Shown here in pieces: positions 24,878 through 37,312 of a stretch of 64,000 nucleotides of DNA. The notes beneath the pieces were generated by a model. The model had not been told where the DNA came from. It ran no database searches and saw only the letters and a list, made by a program, of their open reading frames with translations. Position numbers and translations under genes: made by a program. Numbering within the stretch: position 1 is the first letter of the stretch; each line of letters starts with the position of its first letter. The DNA is from Membranipora membranacea (taxonomy: Eukaryota; Bryozoa; Gymnolaemata; Cheilostomatida; Membraniporidae): assembly GCA_914767715.1 (NCBI GenBank), contig OU612069.1, positions 27,153,387 through 27,217,386 of the forward strand. Direction: 5' to 3'.

Positions 24878-25270
24878 TAGAAAAAAATCTATCTTCAATC
24901 AGCTGAAACATGACGGCATCAAACTTGTGTAGGCGGCCCAATGGGTACAGTGTGTTTACGATATTTGCAAGAATATTGCATCAGTTATACGTGGAATCAT
25001 AGCATCAATGCGGCAGACCGACCACACAGTACTAGATGTGCTCTTTGGAAAGTTGTACGAGCTAGTGAAGCAGACAGTCTGCATTATCAACAGCCTTCAC
25101 TGCCTTCAGAGAAAGTGTGGTGTCAGGAAGCCAGATATGGTTCATTCAATCTTCGGAGCTTGGTTGGGTGACAATGACGGGAAAGGGCATCATGCTTCAG
25201 AGACATGGAGTAGAAAACAATGGTCAAAGGTCATGACACATGAGGAAGTACCCCTAGGTATACAGTAGGC
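24878..25270 (+). pseudogene. Duplicated gene fragment, copy 2 (stop codon)
   Basis: Matches copy 1 at 23036-23420 over nearly 400 bp with many scattered differences. A TAG (AAG in copy 1) lies in the phrase LV*AAQW near 24930. Unlike copy 1 the frame stays open afterwards: ELVKQTVCIINSLHCLQRKC and SIFGAWLGDNDGKGHHASET. Function unknown; the duplicates are spaced 1.84 kb apart in the same orientation. Confidence 0.55.
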
Positions 25271-25687
25271 GGCAGACATATGAGGAACTCCGACGAATGG
25301 AAGATCGTCAGAATGCTATTGAGTAGACCAATCGATGGGAGGGCAGAGGGCATTTCAGTATTTGAAAATCAGAATGCGAGTAAAGGAATACTGCTGTAAT
25401 ATTAGTTTGAAAGCACCTTAGACTGTCTGCCAATCATAATCTATTTAGCTGCATCCATCAACTGGGGATGGTAAGAGTTGTTCGTGCTCTTGGTTTTTCT
25501 CTACACACAAAATTACATGCATTGTCCTGTATTTTCTATGGCCACAGCAATAATTATTTTGTTCTTAATTTCAGGTCAAGAAGTTGAGGCAGGTATTACG
25601 AGACAGAGGGTGCCGGTACAAGGTGACACAGTGCATAATTGAAATTGTATTGTTGTATCATTTTAGTCCCAAAACTTCTAACTGCAG

Positions 25688-26367
25688 CACCAGAACGAAG
25701 GGCCGCAATAATGATTGAGATGTACGATCAAGGGCGGGACTGATTACTAGAGAAGTCCGACCAAGACATAAAAACAATCCTAACAGCATTCCCTAAACTC
25801 CACACAGACGTGGACCAGGTAAGACACTAAACAACTATGATCGATTCTAATGTATTGACATCAGTTTGCTCCTGTATGCTCCGTCACAGGTTCCGTATTT
25901 ATGAGAAGATAGATCTAAGTCAAGTGTGTTTCTGAAACATCTTTGTTACTACAAGTTGGCAGAACATAACACTCATATTTATGGATGAGTTTGGATTGCA
26001 AAAATTTCCTCATTCACCCTTAAACAGAATGAATCACACATGTCCATGGGAATAGTGCTCGCTTAGACAATTTGTCTCTCTCCTCTTTATTTCCATGGGA
26101 TTTCACTTGTTAGTTGTCTCCCTGTCAATCGGGGCACAATTCCATAATCGCTATATTCAACATTAAATATTTACCTGCTAATTTAACACTGTGATCGTGA
26201 GTGTGGTTCTTTCACTTAAGTATTTTATATTTCAGAGAGGAAAAGAGTTGAAAGAAGTGAAAGCTCAACTAGAGTCAACTAAAGCTCAACTAGAAGTGAA
26301 AGCTCAACTAGAGTCAATTTCAACACATCGGCCAAAACGGAGAATATCTAATTCAAGTAGCCAATGA
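25688..26367 (+). pseudogene. Two joinable exons with a coiled-coil repeat
   Basis: Exon 25688-25818 encodes PERRAAIMIEMYDQGRD, an in-frame TGA, then LLEKSDQDIKTILTAFPKL and DVDQ to a donor GTAAGAC. Exon 26236-26367 continues in phase: KELKEVKAQLESTKAQLEV, another KAQLES, then a basic tail HRPKRRIS and a stop. The KAQLE units come from a 22-base-scale tandem repeat (AAAGCTCAACTAGA, three times, 26260-26316) and make a heptad-like coiled coil. It may be the 3' end of the same locus as the duplicated fragments upstream. Confidence 0.4.
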
Positions 26368-26496
26368 CATCTCAAATGTCGGACTAAGTGACTGTTTCAT
26401 TACCTGGTATCTCTTGTCCAAGTTTCCTCCCTAATGAGACAGGGTGAAGTCTTGTGAAAAGAAAACACTGACATTCACACAAACACTGTATTGTAG

Positions 26497-26832
26497 GTGC
26501 GAACACTCACAATGAAAAAGTTATTGAGGAGCTTTGCAGCCGGTATAGCAGGCTACAGCACAAGCTACTCACTGAAGCAGGTAAGACAAACACATGTATT
26601 TGGGTTCGCTTCGATTTTAAAAATAAACACTCATAGAAGAGAAACAGCTCTTGCTTGATAGTTCACTTTGAAATCTGTTAGAGTAGAATTAGAATCTGCA
26701 TTTTTACAGGGACTGGTTCTTCATCTAGCTATGGTTCTAGATGCAGATACAGACCCTAATGTGGAGGAGTGTGCAGTAGAGGAGACAATAGCCAGCATGG
26801 TTGGAATCAATAAGAGAAAAAGGCAGTTATAA
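26497..26832 (+). CDS. Two candidate 3' exons, unrecognised
   Basis: Exon 26497-26580 (TTGTAG/GTGCGA..GAAGCAG/GTAAGAC) joins in phase 0 to exon 26710-26832 (TTTTTACAG/GGACTGG..TAA). The joined frame reads MKKLLRSFAAGIAGYSTSYS, then GLVLHLAMVLDADTDPNVEE, and ends INKRKRQL. It is also in phase with the exon ending at 25818, so it could be an alternative 3' end to the coiled-coil exon at 26236-26367. Function unknown. Confidence 0.3.
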
Positions 26833-29800
26833 TAGGGGTGGAAGAGAAGGTAATATGATCTCAAAGGGTCGGCGTTCATATTTGATGATAAACACCATAA
26901 TTTCAGCTGAGTGCAGGCTAAAGAATTCTCATTTCATTCTGGAATGTTGTGTTCTACACAACTTCTAAGATCGCAGAGATGTGCAAATTACTGTCCGCCT
27001 GGGTTTGCTGACAACGTCGATACGTATGAAAATTATGTTCAGGGAGCTCGGAGAAACATAGGCCAAGGGCAGGTGTTGGCTGAAATAGACCCAACTAACC
27101 ACCGCCGCACAGCACATCGGCTCAGAAATTTGCTACTCTGCTTGGGCCTTTAACGATTTTTATCTCAATAAGATTATGTAGAAAAAATTTTTTATGGAAA
27201 GACAAAGCTTAAGATGAGCGGAGTTGCCATCTACTGGGAATGGTTCCTGAAAACCACTGCTACCACCTCATTGTAGACATGAGACCACCCACAATGGCTG
27301 AAATAACCTTTACATCAATTGAATTAATCATAATTGGAAACAATAGATACAAAAATCAACTTTCATCAGAACTGGCTTCTAAAAAGGGAACAGCAGAATG
27401 AAGCAATGGTCCAAAAATACCGATATGGCGAGGTCTTTACAAAGAAAATATCAGCGCTATAGCAGTTAATAATTGAGTTTGCTGATTCCGAATTCCAAGT
27501 ACTAACCAGACACTAAAAGCAGGTAAAAAACCAAACAGCTTTTAGAAATGGCAAAAGCAAATTAGAAACAATGGATTAAACTAACAAGACATGACCTGTG
27601 TGTTGTATTAGTATATTCATGTCATATTGTGTACATATGTTATTATCTTCTCATGTTCATGTCATTGTTGGAATTACCCACTCTTGTATTTGAATACTTT
27701 ACATGTCATATGTCATGGACTATTATGCACATGTAGTTTTAGTGATTCCATTAAATGAGCTCCATACTGCTTGCAAGTCAAACTGGTTGTGTTCTGAGCA
27801 TCTCCCAGCATTACAAACACTCATAATATATTACAACGCTGTGGAGTACAAACAACTTCATTGAAAATCAAACTGCTGCACATCGAGCCCAGTAAGCAAC
27901 CTGACACTGAAGAGTGCACTTTGTTCTGGATTTCAAAACTAATGGTGGAAACATGCCTTTAAAGTGTACTGGTTGTGACAAGACACAAGCATCCTATAAA
28001 GAGGTAGGTAACACAGCGAGACTGCTGCCAAACTGCAGAAGCTTGCTAAAATGGGATAGTCCCAAAACTGTGTTTCAGTTAGATGCTATAATAGTACTCT
28101 TATATGTCACATGTAACCTTTCCCAGGTCACTCCACAGCCGCTCATTGTGGTATAGGCCTAGGGATAATAGGGGCTCGCATAACATAAAGTTAAAGCAAA
28201 GTAATGAGTTTTAAGATCGTAAATGTTGTGGAGAGCTCCTACAGCCAACTGAATAAACTCCGACAACTCGTCGGCCACCCTGCCACATGTAGACAACCTT
28301 GCTGACCTGCTACTGACTACTGTTCAAAGGGATTTGGACAACTGCTATGACATACTGCCACAAGACAAAATTCAACCATTCGAGCGGTTCATGAGTATTC
28401 TCGAGAGTGAGCGTCATTGCGCCCTACGGTGTGCAAAAAAATATGGGTCCCATCAACAGAAGGGAGGTCATTCTAAGCATGTGAAATCGTTCTATGTAGA
28501 ATCTGAAAATGCTAGTCAAAACTGAAAGTTCCATTAGCGCTTGTGTAGTGCACAATTGTAACCAACACCCCACGGCTGAATGTACAAGCTCTCTTTCCAT
28601 ATACGTCCATGAAAGATGACTTGTGCAAGACTCATGATGTATATGTTAGTTGCTTGTCTAAACATGAACCGAGTGCTAATAAAACAAGAAAATAATAATG
28701 GACTCCCTGCATATATGACTGGCAAACTATCATGACATCTGATTTTTAGTAGCGGTCAATCACAGCCGAATCCTAGTGAAAGACAAGCCCAGCCACACAT
28801 CCTTAAAATATTATCAAAATAGTATTCAGACAGGCAGAAATAGTTACTTGTCCCACTTTTCAACTGTAAAAAAAAGAGAAAGAAAATATTCCTGAAGTTT
28901 AGGGCAAAAAAAACAACACTGGTAGAAATGACTCAAAAGATGTTATTCATAGGCTTGCTATGATGATGGAGATTCCACAGAGTCTAGCGGCAATCATAAT
29001 AGCAATCCAACATCATTGGTGTTAAACTATTTCGTTGGGCCAATTTAAAGGTATGAGACATAGACATAGGGCTTGGAAACTTCTCAATAACTGTTGTGAC
29101 CCTAGGGTCTAGTATGTGTTCGCAGGTTTTTATACTGGTTACAATCGAGAGTAGTCAACAGATTGGTTTTACTGTTGATTTCAAAACTAAGCTTCCGACC
29201 CTCATGAGCACTATACACAAGCTTATCGAGAAGGGAGACAGTGCATGCAAATGCTAATAAGTCAAGAACAATTGCCACCACTAAAAATACTATCGGCCAT
29301 TAACCAGAAGTTATCTACACTACAGGACGGACATAAACGAAGTCATTCTTGACACAGGAGGATCCAAAGACTCCTGCATCAAGGGTGGACGGAATACTAA
29401 TCGTCTATGACAATGTACACCAATACGTCAAGCCCAGGCACCAGACCTCAACAAATTGACCAGTAGTTATTGATACAACGATATCAAAGTCAAGACAAGT
29501 GGTATATGTATGATTCGTGGACATTGAGTCATTACACTAAAATCTTCCGCTTGTTGAAGTTGTCCCATTGATAAAATTGAGGAGACAACATTAAAATAAG
29601 AATCCACTACACGACAGAAAACACCTCTCAAAAAAAGAAAAAAGAAACAATAGCCCATCGAGCCAGAGGCTTCTGAAGAAGAAATGTCAACCGTGCTGAC
29701 TGATTCAGAAGAGTACTCAGAGGATGAAATAACCAGGTCGAATGTTGTCGAGGAGAGAACCCTGCAGGCTGGAGAGCATGTATTGTTAAATACAAGACTC

Positions 29801-30640
29801 AAAGAAAAACAGAGTTATACTACATACAAACGGGCAGTACGGCCCAATTCCGTTATCCGTCTGTCGAGGATCGCGACAACAAAGTAGCAGCTGATTCAGT
29901 GGTGCTCATCCTAAGCAGTGTAGGAGGATCAAGCAGATGTGTACAAGCTGTCATATTTGATATTGACTTTAAATCATTTAGAATGTGCAATAAGCATATA
30001 TGCTCCATCTAACTCATGGCTTGTTGCAATCACTTTTTAGTTGACAAATAAATGTATTAAACTTGAAATCTTACTAATGTTTACATTGTGGTCCGACACT
30101 CACCATCATTAGGCAGAGTGGGGCCGTTTCTATCAATTCGCAATAGGTAGAATTTTTCGGAATCTTTAACTTTCCAAAAACTTAAATTGGTTAAATTGTG
30201 TGCAGCACGCCTTAATCTACCTCAAGTCTGAATATTGATGCTGTAATGGAATTTGCTTAAATATTAGCCTACTTTCAAAAACTATAAAGTGGCACAACCC
30301 TCACCACTCTCCCCTACAATCAATCCATCCTTTTTTCAAAAAAATTTGCAAAGAGTAGCACAGCAAAGATAATACGATTTATACACTATCAGCTGTGCCA
30401 ATAAAGCACATCAGTACACTATCGCCCTCATTGTGCCCCTCTGACATCACTGGCACACAATCATCTCATCAAGCGGAGTAAGCGGACAAAGAGTAACGAA
30501 TACAATCTGGTCAGTCAAAACAAAAGAGCCCATGAGCTAAAGATTAAACCGACTGCAGCATACTGGTACATCAAAAGCAGCTTTAGTCTTCCCTCCGAGT
30601 CGACGCTGGCTGAATAAGCACATTAACAACTGCAACTGAT
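26833..30640 (+). other. Region of weak coding relics, no gene called
   Basis: Scattered open stretches occur, such as 28334-28525 (RFMSILESERHCALRCAKKY) and 27914-27997 (MPLKCTGCDKTQASYKE before a donor GTAGGT). The phrase EVILDTGGSKDSCIK near 29340 looks like an aspartic-protease 'DTGGS' block. Stops and frame changes are frequent between them. It could be an old retroelement, but nothing is firm enough to annotate separately. Confidence 0.3.
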
Positions 30641-30717
30641 AAAGATGCCTTCATTGAACTTTCTCACCAACTCAACGCATAGCCCACATAGCCAAAGATA
30701 TAGAGAAGGCCCAGGAA

Positions 30718-31353
30718 TTGACAGATGGTGGCCATGTTTGGTACGAAGAATGCCACCAGCTAGCATATGTAAACCCAGCCCAGGTCATGGACGGGTTTTC
30801 GCTGGAAGAGATAAAAACTTACATTGTGAATCCGCCAGACTACAAAAAGTTCTCAAAAAAAAATTCATTTGGGGCATGTGGTAAACAATCACTGTCTGCA
30901 CCAATGTTCACTCATACAGGAACTAACCAGGGCAGTGTACTCTTGCCACTATTATTCTCTATCTATACAAACAGGATTAGATCTAAACTGTCGAATATCA
31001 CAGTACTCAAATATGCAGATGACACTTGTGTAATTGGATTAGTTGGTAATTAGTTATGTAATTATTTTTCTGGAATCAATAGAATCTCCAAACAATGCAC
31101 CTAATACTCCTAAACTGATTCTAGATGGCACTGATATATTGTTTTGTGAAAAGGTAAAATACATTGGTGTAGACATTGATAACAAACTAAGATTCGAAGA
31201 TTATGTGCCTAAAATAACTAGCAAAGCAAGTCAAAGGATGTATGTTGTAAAAAAATTTATGTATCTGAGTTCAAAGCCTTTAGCCTCTATGCTGTTCAAA
31301 AGTTTTGTAGTTTTACTCTCATGTATGTATGTATGTATATATTTGTATCAATT
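30718..31353 (+). pseudogene. LINE reverse transcriptase fragment
   Basis: One frame has FTHTGTNQGSVLLPLLFSIY and then VLKYADDTCVIGL, the RT motif with the catalytic YADD. After a stop and frame change the next frame (31043-31360) has LILDGTDILFCEKVKYIGVD and KLRFEDYVPKITSKA, the block downstream of YADD in non-LTR RTs ('vk.lGv.id..l.f..hi'). The sequence between them is shortened. Fingers, most of the palm and the endonuclease are absent. It resembles the LINE at 40413-42186 (VDSFKYLGTIIDKKLKF) but is not the same copy. Confidence 0.8.
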
Positions 31354-31379
31354 CTCATGATAAAATCAATGTTTCTCTT

Positions 31380-34028
31380 GTGCTCTGTGAATAAAAATAA
31401 AGTTTTAAAAATTATAATAAAACATTGACTAGATTTATAATAAATGAATCAAGCTATTCGATTGAGCAGTTTTACACATAATGAGCGAAAACAGTGTTTA
31501 CAGCAGTTTACACGGTAGGCTGGCACTCTGTATCTACCAGATGGGAGTTGTTCTAGCGTTATGACAGTGTCTTCTTAATGTATTGTCTACCTGTTTTGCA
31601 CACTAGCATATATGCTAAGGACAAGAAAATACTAAGCCTGGGTAAAAACCATTTGGTAAGAGAGGACAACTCATAAATGAATTGCAATAGTTGTGAATTC
31701 GGAATAAAATAAGAGTTGTCCGATTATATTCTATGGCCTACCGGTCATGTGAGCAAAATATAGAAATAGACTAAGTTGATGTCTGTGTAGCAATGGCTAT
31801 TGATCGCGATGCTGAAAAGTTTTCTTTCTCTCCAGCCAGTCTCTACTAGTTAAGCCTAAGTAAGTAGTAGTTTTACAAACACTATGCCATGCCAAATGAA
31901 CAGTAAATCACATGGGATAAGAAGAAGAATCAAATGTAAATCCAGGACTACTCCTTGGTCAAACTAACAAAGATAATTATTTGTGTTAGTCGGCTCTTGA
32001 TCGTAAATACAAATTTATGAAAATAGACAGGTCTGTGTCTCTTGACCTTGAAGAGGATTTACCCAGGCTGTCGCCCTTCCCCACCCAACCATCCCCGACA
32101 TGACAACCTGCCCAGGCTAGGAGGCACCGTAGGATTGAAACACCAAGCTGAAGTACAGCTATCTGAGTACATAGTTTAAGAGCAAAGAGACTAAAACGCT
32201 CAAAAAACAAGGGCAGTTTTGAGAATTTTATAAATAAAATTGACTCTCTCTAAGGGATGGTCACTGATATGGATAGCATGACTAGACTGAACTAGACAAG
32301 ACTAAGAAATTTGTGACTTGCAGATAGCAATGTGGCTGTCGGATAAATATGTGCTTTGAGAACAGCAATGGTGCCCTGATGTAAAGATGCACCACCACTG
32401 AAAGGGTGGGAATTGTGAGACTTTTCACAATGCAAAAAGTGCCTCCACAAATTAAACTGCTGTGTTGCTGCTGCTTTGTTGCCTAGGGGAAGGCGGGGCA
32501 CCTTGAGCCATTGGGCACGTTGATCCACCCCACTTTTTTCAAACACCATTCTATGTTTTTTAGTTTTCCCCTCCATCAGAGGTCATGCGAGCAGAGGCAC
32601 CATTTTTGAGCAGACAAAAAGAAAGATTACTACTAAGGGAAGATAATTAGCTTTTAATCGCTTTTAGCGTAAAAAGTAAATAATGCGCCAATCAAAGTAA
32701 ATGTCATCTATCCCCAACCAGGCCTGACTGAGAAGTTGCAACTTTTATTGTGTGATAACATCATATTCAATCTCAATTTCACACTATCTAAACTTATCTC
32801 TGATTAACAGATTTTGTTAAACTCAACTTGAAAGTGAAAAACAGGCTGTCGGGGCACGTTGTGCCACGCCCCTCGGGCACGTTGAGCCATGCTCCTCAGT
32901 ATATGAATGTTATATGATGAAAGTGTATATGAAGTATATGTTGACAAAAACATTGGAATTGATATAGGTAGATAAAGCCCAAGTCAGTGGAGCTTACAAC
33001 AGATGCACTCTGAAAGCCAAAGATAGTCAGACATGGCTTACTTTGACCAAGGAGCAACAGCTGTTACTCCTTGCTTTGACACTTTTATCAAGCCAAGGCC
33101 AAATCAGAGGTATAACTTTCACAGTAGTTAGCATGTACTATCACAATAAACAAACCACGTTAGCCATACATGCTATTTGGGTCACCAATCAGACCCAAAT
33201 TGAAAAAATCCACTAACCAAGGGCACAATTTTTTAAGGGGCTGGTTGTCAAGTTTCTCACTGATAAACTGTGGTGCTTTGGAAAGGAAACACTCCACCAC
33301 CCGCACGAAATCATGAATTATGTACAGTCAGTCGATATGTATTTTTCAAAGCAAGACTTACCAATTGAAACACTCTTTCTCGTCAATCAAATAGGCATTT
33401 GAACGGCGAATCAGCATGTTTTCTCGGTCTGAACAGCTTGCTTCTTTGCGGGAAGGTAATAGCAGTGGGTCCAAAAGGGTCACTATCGATACATGACAAC
33501 AATTTTTCGCCTTATCTAAAGTAAAAAAATATCATAATTAGGCCTAATAGCGTAATGTAATACATCAGGATCCTACTGATCGACAGACGGAAAATAATTA
33601 TGCGCTCTGCAATATCATCGGCCAGCCATTTTATCACCGCCCATCAACTTATCAACCAGATATTCTAACGATAGACCAATCCTCATCTGTCTGATGAAGG
33701 GTCAAATCGTTAAAGCTAGGGAACTCACCATCTATCATTCAGACTTTGTCTAAGTCAATTTTATTAGGACTCCTCGTTTGAAAACATTGCACCGATAGTC
33801 ATAAATCCAGGCCATCTCAAAATGAATATTTCAACATACGAGACCCCAGAATCGAGACAAACAGTCAATAACATAATCAGGCGGGACTGAAACAAAAGGC
33901 AGTACTGTCAGGGTGACAATTTTTGAGGCATGCGCCAGTGCTGTAGACGGATTGATGTATTTCTTGAGATTCGTTATCAGACAGGATAAATACCAGACAG
34001 AATTACTGTACCGAAGGAATGGCAAAAA
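31380..34028. other. No gene recognised
   Basis: AT-rich, non-coding in appearance. The only structure noted is the GGGCACGTTGAGCC motif group at 32495-32889. Confidence 0.4.
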
Positions 34029-34204
34029 AAACCAACAATAGCGACTTTCTGTGGTGATAGCTCAACCAGAGAGAATGTTTTCAACACCATCTCTGAGGGT
34101 AGTCGCTACCATGATAAACCGACAATAACAATTTTCTGCGGTGATAGCTCAACCAGAGAAAATGTGTGCATCACCATCTTTGAGGGTAGTCGCTACCACG
34201 ATAA
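34029..34204. repeat. Direct tandem duplication, about 90-bp unit
   Basis: Two units share GGTGATAGCTCAACCAGAGA and GAGGGTAGTCGCTACCA, differing by a few substitutions and small indels. Non-coding. Adjacent to AT-rich sequence without genes. Confidence 0.85.
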
Positions 34205-34408
34205 AAGCATATGCAGAGATCTTAGTACTAAAGTTTTTTTTTTGAGAGATCTAAGCGAACGCTTCCAACTGCATGCAAGTAACTGGGCTTGATCCATGGA
34301 AAAGAAGCTAGGGTGGGGAAAGTTGCTGACGTTTTTTTAAAACATGACAAAATAATGAGACACACAACATCATCTTCCTTCAAACCTCATTTTGAACAAG
34401 AGGTGATG

Positions 34409-36212
34409 GTACAGTCCATAAATCCATAAATCCATAATCTTGTGAATACTGATGATTTTACATTGTGGTTGAGTTTTGAGGTGTTGGGATTTTGTTGTGG
34501 AACTGACGTTGGGGTTGGGAGTACACAGAATTGTTGGCGGCCTGTCAGTGGATGGGATTTTGTTTGGATAAAGACAACACTTGGTGGTGTTTTGTTACAA
34601 CTGTGAATTGGCCTTGGTTTGCGGAGGTTTCTGTTTTGGCATCAGCTTATTATTGCGTCTCTGCCTTCTGCTATATATGATGCGATGAGCGAGAATTGAA
34701 ATAATATCATACTACACACTACACATACTACAAGAAGAAAGAGAATATAACTACAAGTCACCACCAACTTCAATAATACTTGCACCAGCTACACCTTGCC
34801 TGCTACTTATATCATCAAAGTGAAACTACCTGCTTGCACAACAATTATATCATCATCAAAGTGAAACTGCCTGACAAAGCTGCATCATGTATACACCGTT
34901 GAACACACCAATAAAGATATGGAGCAGCCACAGCTTCAGGCAGTAGCAACAGGACCGTCGTCCTTTACGGTATCATTTTAAGCAGTTAGTATTAAGACAG
35001 GAACGCAACAGGACCGTCGTCCTATTTTAGCAGTGGCTTAAATTGTGAAGTAAAAGAATTGATTGTATCATATAATATATTGTATTGTTGGGTAATTCGA
35101 AGTTATATCAACTTATCTGTGCGATCAGTGACTAAATCAGAACTCATCTGGCATTCTGGCATATAACCAAGAACAAAGAGTGCAAGGACAGTCAGGTTAG
35201 AATATTCAGAACGACTTTTAATATTTTTATCTTATATAAATATTTTATATGTGTATTTTGTCTCAATTGAATTAAATGGTCAGGGTAATTAAATAAATAG
35301 TCTTAGTCTAAACAGATTAGTTTTATGCCTGTCTGGTTGACATAAATAATTGATAATCCAAGCAGCTTGACTCTTTAGTAGTCGCAATTGTGTATTCAAA
35401 GGCAATCCAAACTTCACGCACTTGTAGACGGCCTTGTCGGCGCTTTCATGTAATAGATCATAAACAGATAATAGAAATTGCAATATATATAACTTGTGAT
35501 GAATTAAATAGACTGTGTATTATAATAATCTTGAATTAAATTTAAGTTAACACTCGTGACGACGTCTAGTGAATTAAGCTCATGAGTAGATAAACAGTGC
35601 GTGTATTACATTTTGTCAGGAAATTAATTGATATCGTTCATTGATGACCATCAGAATTTATCGCATCAGTGTATTGTATATCAGCCTATAGTAGAACAGT
35701 GTATCGTGTATCAGCCTATCTTTGAGACCCTTCTGTGGGATATATAATAATGATTCATAATTCGAGCGATGGCTTTCAGTGCTAAACTAAATAGAACCTT
35801 AAAGTAAATATAAAAGCCCTCTCGCTCATCAGAGTAGATTCGGAGCAAGCCAACTACACCCTGTTGTGTACACGGCCCAGTCCGTTTCTCACAGTACACT
35901 ATAAAGCTGATGCAATGAGGGAGTTCATTGCCTGATGCATACATGAAGTATAAATCACCATACAATCAAGAATTGACACCAGGGAGTTTGGTGATAGGCT
36001 TACAAATATCACAGGGAGTGATGTGTGAAATACTCACTCTCAGTTACCTGAGTAATGTATTTTTTAAAGAGGCTATCTGGAAAGTTTACAGATAACAGTA
36101 CAGAGTAGTTCAAAAAAAAGTAACTTGTTGACCTCTATTTTAGTATACTGTAGAATGACCCCAAATCAATGTATGGTCTAATTCCTGATACTTACTGTGA
36201 CCCACCGGCCTT
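34409..36212. repeat. Gene-free stretch with short repeats
   Basis: Holds three TCCATAAA units (34415-34438). GCAACAGGACCGTCGTCCT occurs twice, 59 bases apart (34946-34964 and 35005-35023). CAGTGTATTGTATATCAGCCTAT occurs twice with small changes (about 35668-35720). Nothing codes convincingly. An old LTR or its leader is possible but not shown. Confidence 0.5.
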
Positions 36213-36220
36213 AAGTTAGT

Positions 36221-36552
36221 TGTAAGGCCACGTGACTTTGATAAAACCTGTGATTTTTGTCAGTGGGTGGGGGTGGGAGATGAGTGAAAGAGATAGGGGG
36301 AACTATCAATGTAATCTCATGATCCTTTTTCGATGTGTTTTTTTTTTCATTTTTGTGTGGGTATCTATATATATCCATGTCTATGTATGTCTATGTCTTT
36401 ATATATAGATACCCACACAAAACACATCGAAAAAGTATCATGAGATTATATTGATGGTTCCCCCCCCCCCCCCTATACTCATTCTTCTCTTCTCACCCAC
36501 CCCCACCCACTGACAAAAATCACAGGCTATATCAAAGTCACGTGGCCTTATG
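36221..36552. mobile_element. Foldback MITE with 8-bp target-site duplication
   Basis: A palindromic element of about 332 bp. The ends read TGTAAGGCCACGTGACTTTG and the reverse complement CATAAGGCCACGTGACTTTG. The arms run about 150 bp each, through CTGTGATTTTTGTCAGTGGG, GATAGGGGG, AATCTCATGATCC and TGTGGGTATCTATATATA, to a short loop near 36385. AAGTTAGT flanks both sides (36213-36220 and 36553-36560). An 8-bp duplication fits the hAT superfamily. It has no coding capacity. C-tract expansion (36467-36480) is a later change. Confidence 0.88.
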
Positions 36553-36633
36553 AAGTTAGTAGCTGGTGCAAGCTCAGAGGCTCGGTGCCCCTCAATTGCA
36601 CTCAACTACAGGACTTCCACCATCTACTGAAAG

Positions 36634-36706
36634 TTTGTGCTGTGTGCCAAGACTCAAAAATTTCAAACTGATTTTGAAATTTTTGAGTCTTGGCACACAG
36701 CACAAA
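36634..36706. repeat. Perfect palindrome, 34-bp arms, 5-base loop
   Basis: The left arm at 36634-36667 starts TTTGTGCTGTGTGCCAAG; the right arm at 36673-36706 is its exact reverse complement; the loop is CTGAT. It lies only 74 bases after the previous foldback element. Perfect identity means it is recent or maintained by gene conversion. It could be a hairpin RNA source if transcribed. Confidence 0.95.
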
Positions 36707-37312
36707 TAAGAAAATGAATTGAATGTGACTTGCTTTGAATCAAAACTCAGTGCAGAGATGACTGCACAATTATTGAATGTCCCTCCTTCAGATCATCATA
36801 GCTCCTGCAAGACTTTGCAGCGGAGAATTGAAAAACAAGTGAGTAGAATGAGAATCATTTCCTTGTAAAAAGCATGCACAAATTAACCAGCCAATGAGAG
36901 AAGTTTCACTCGCTATAATTGGGTTGTCATGTAAGCATTGCTGATTGGACAAGGATCCTTGTTGTGGTATAGAATGAGTTGTCCCCTCCCAGAAAGAAAT
37001 GGCACAACTCCGACAGCTATTTTATGCATAGATACAACATAGAGTGGTGCGCGTACAGCTGCATAACACATAGGTTTTCAGCTAGAAACCATGAGTCAAG
37101 CGCTGTTTCAAGGGATTCTCTGTGAAGTAGGCAACAACCCTACTTGGGATATGCAATACAAGGCTAATTGAAGAGAGAATAATGATACGCACCTGTGAAG
37201 ATCTGATGCGATTAAGGGCAGCTCAAGTCTGCCGCTGTTAAGGTCACAGCCGTATCCGGTCTCTCTAGGGTAGGAGGTAGAATCCTGAACTCTCTAGTAT
37301 AACCTCCTCATG

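Noticed and set aside
36222-36706. LTR or retrovirus-like ends
   Set aside because: The repeats are inverted, not direct; foldback element plus palindrome explains them.
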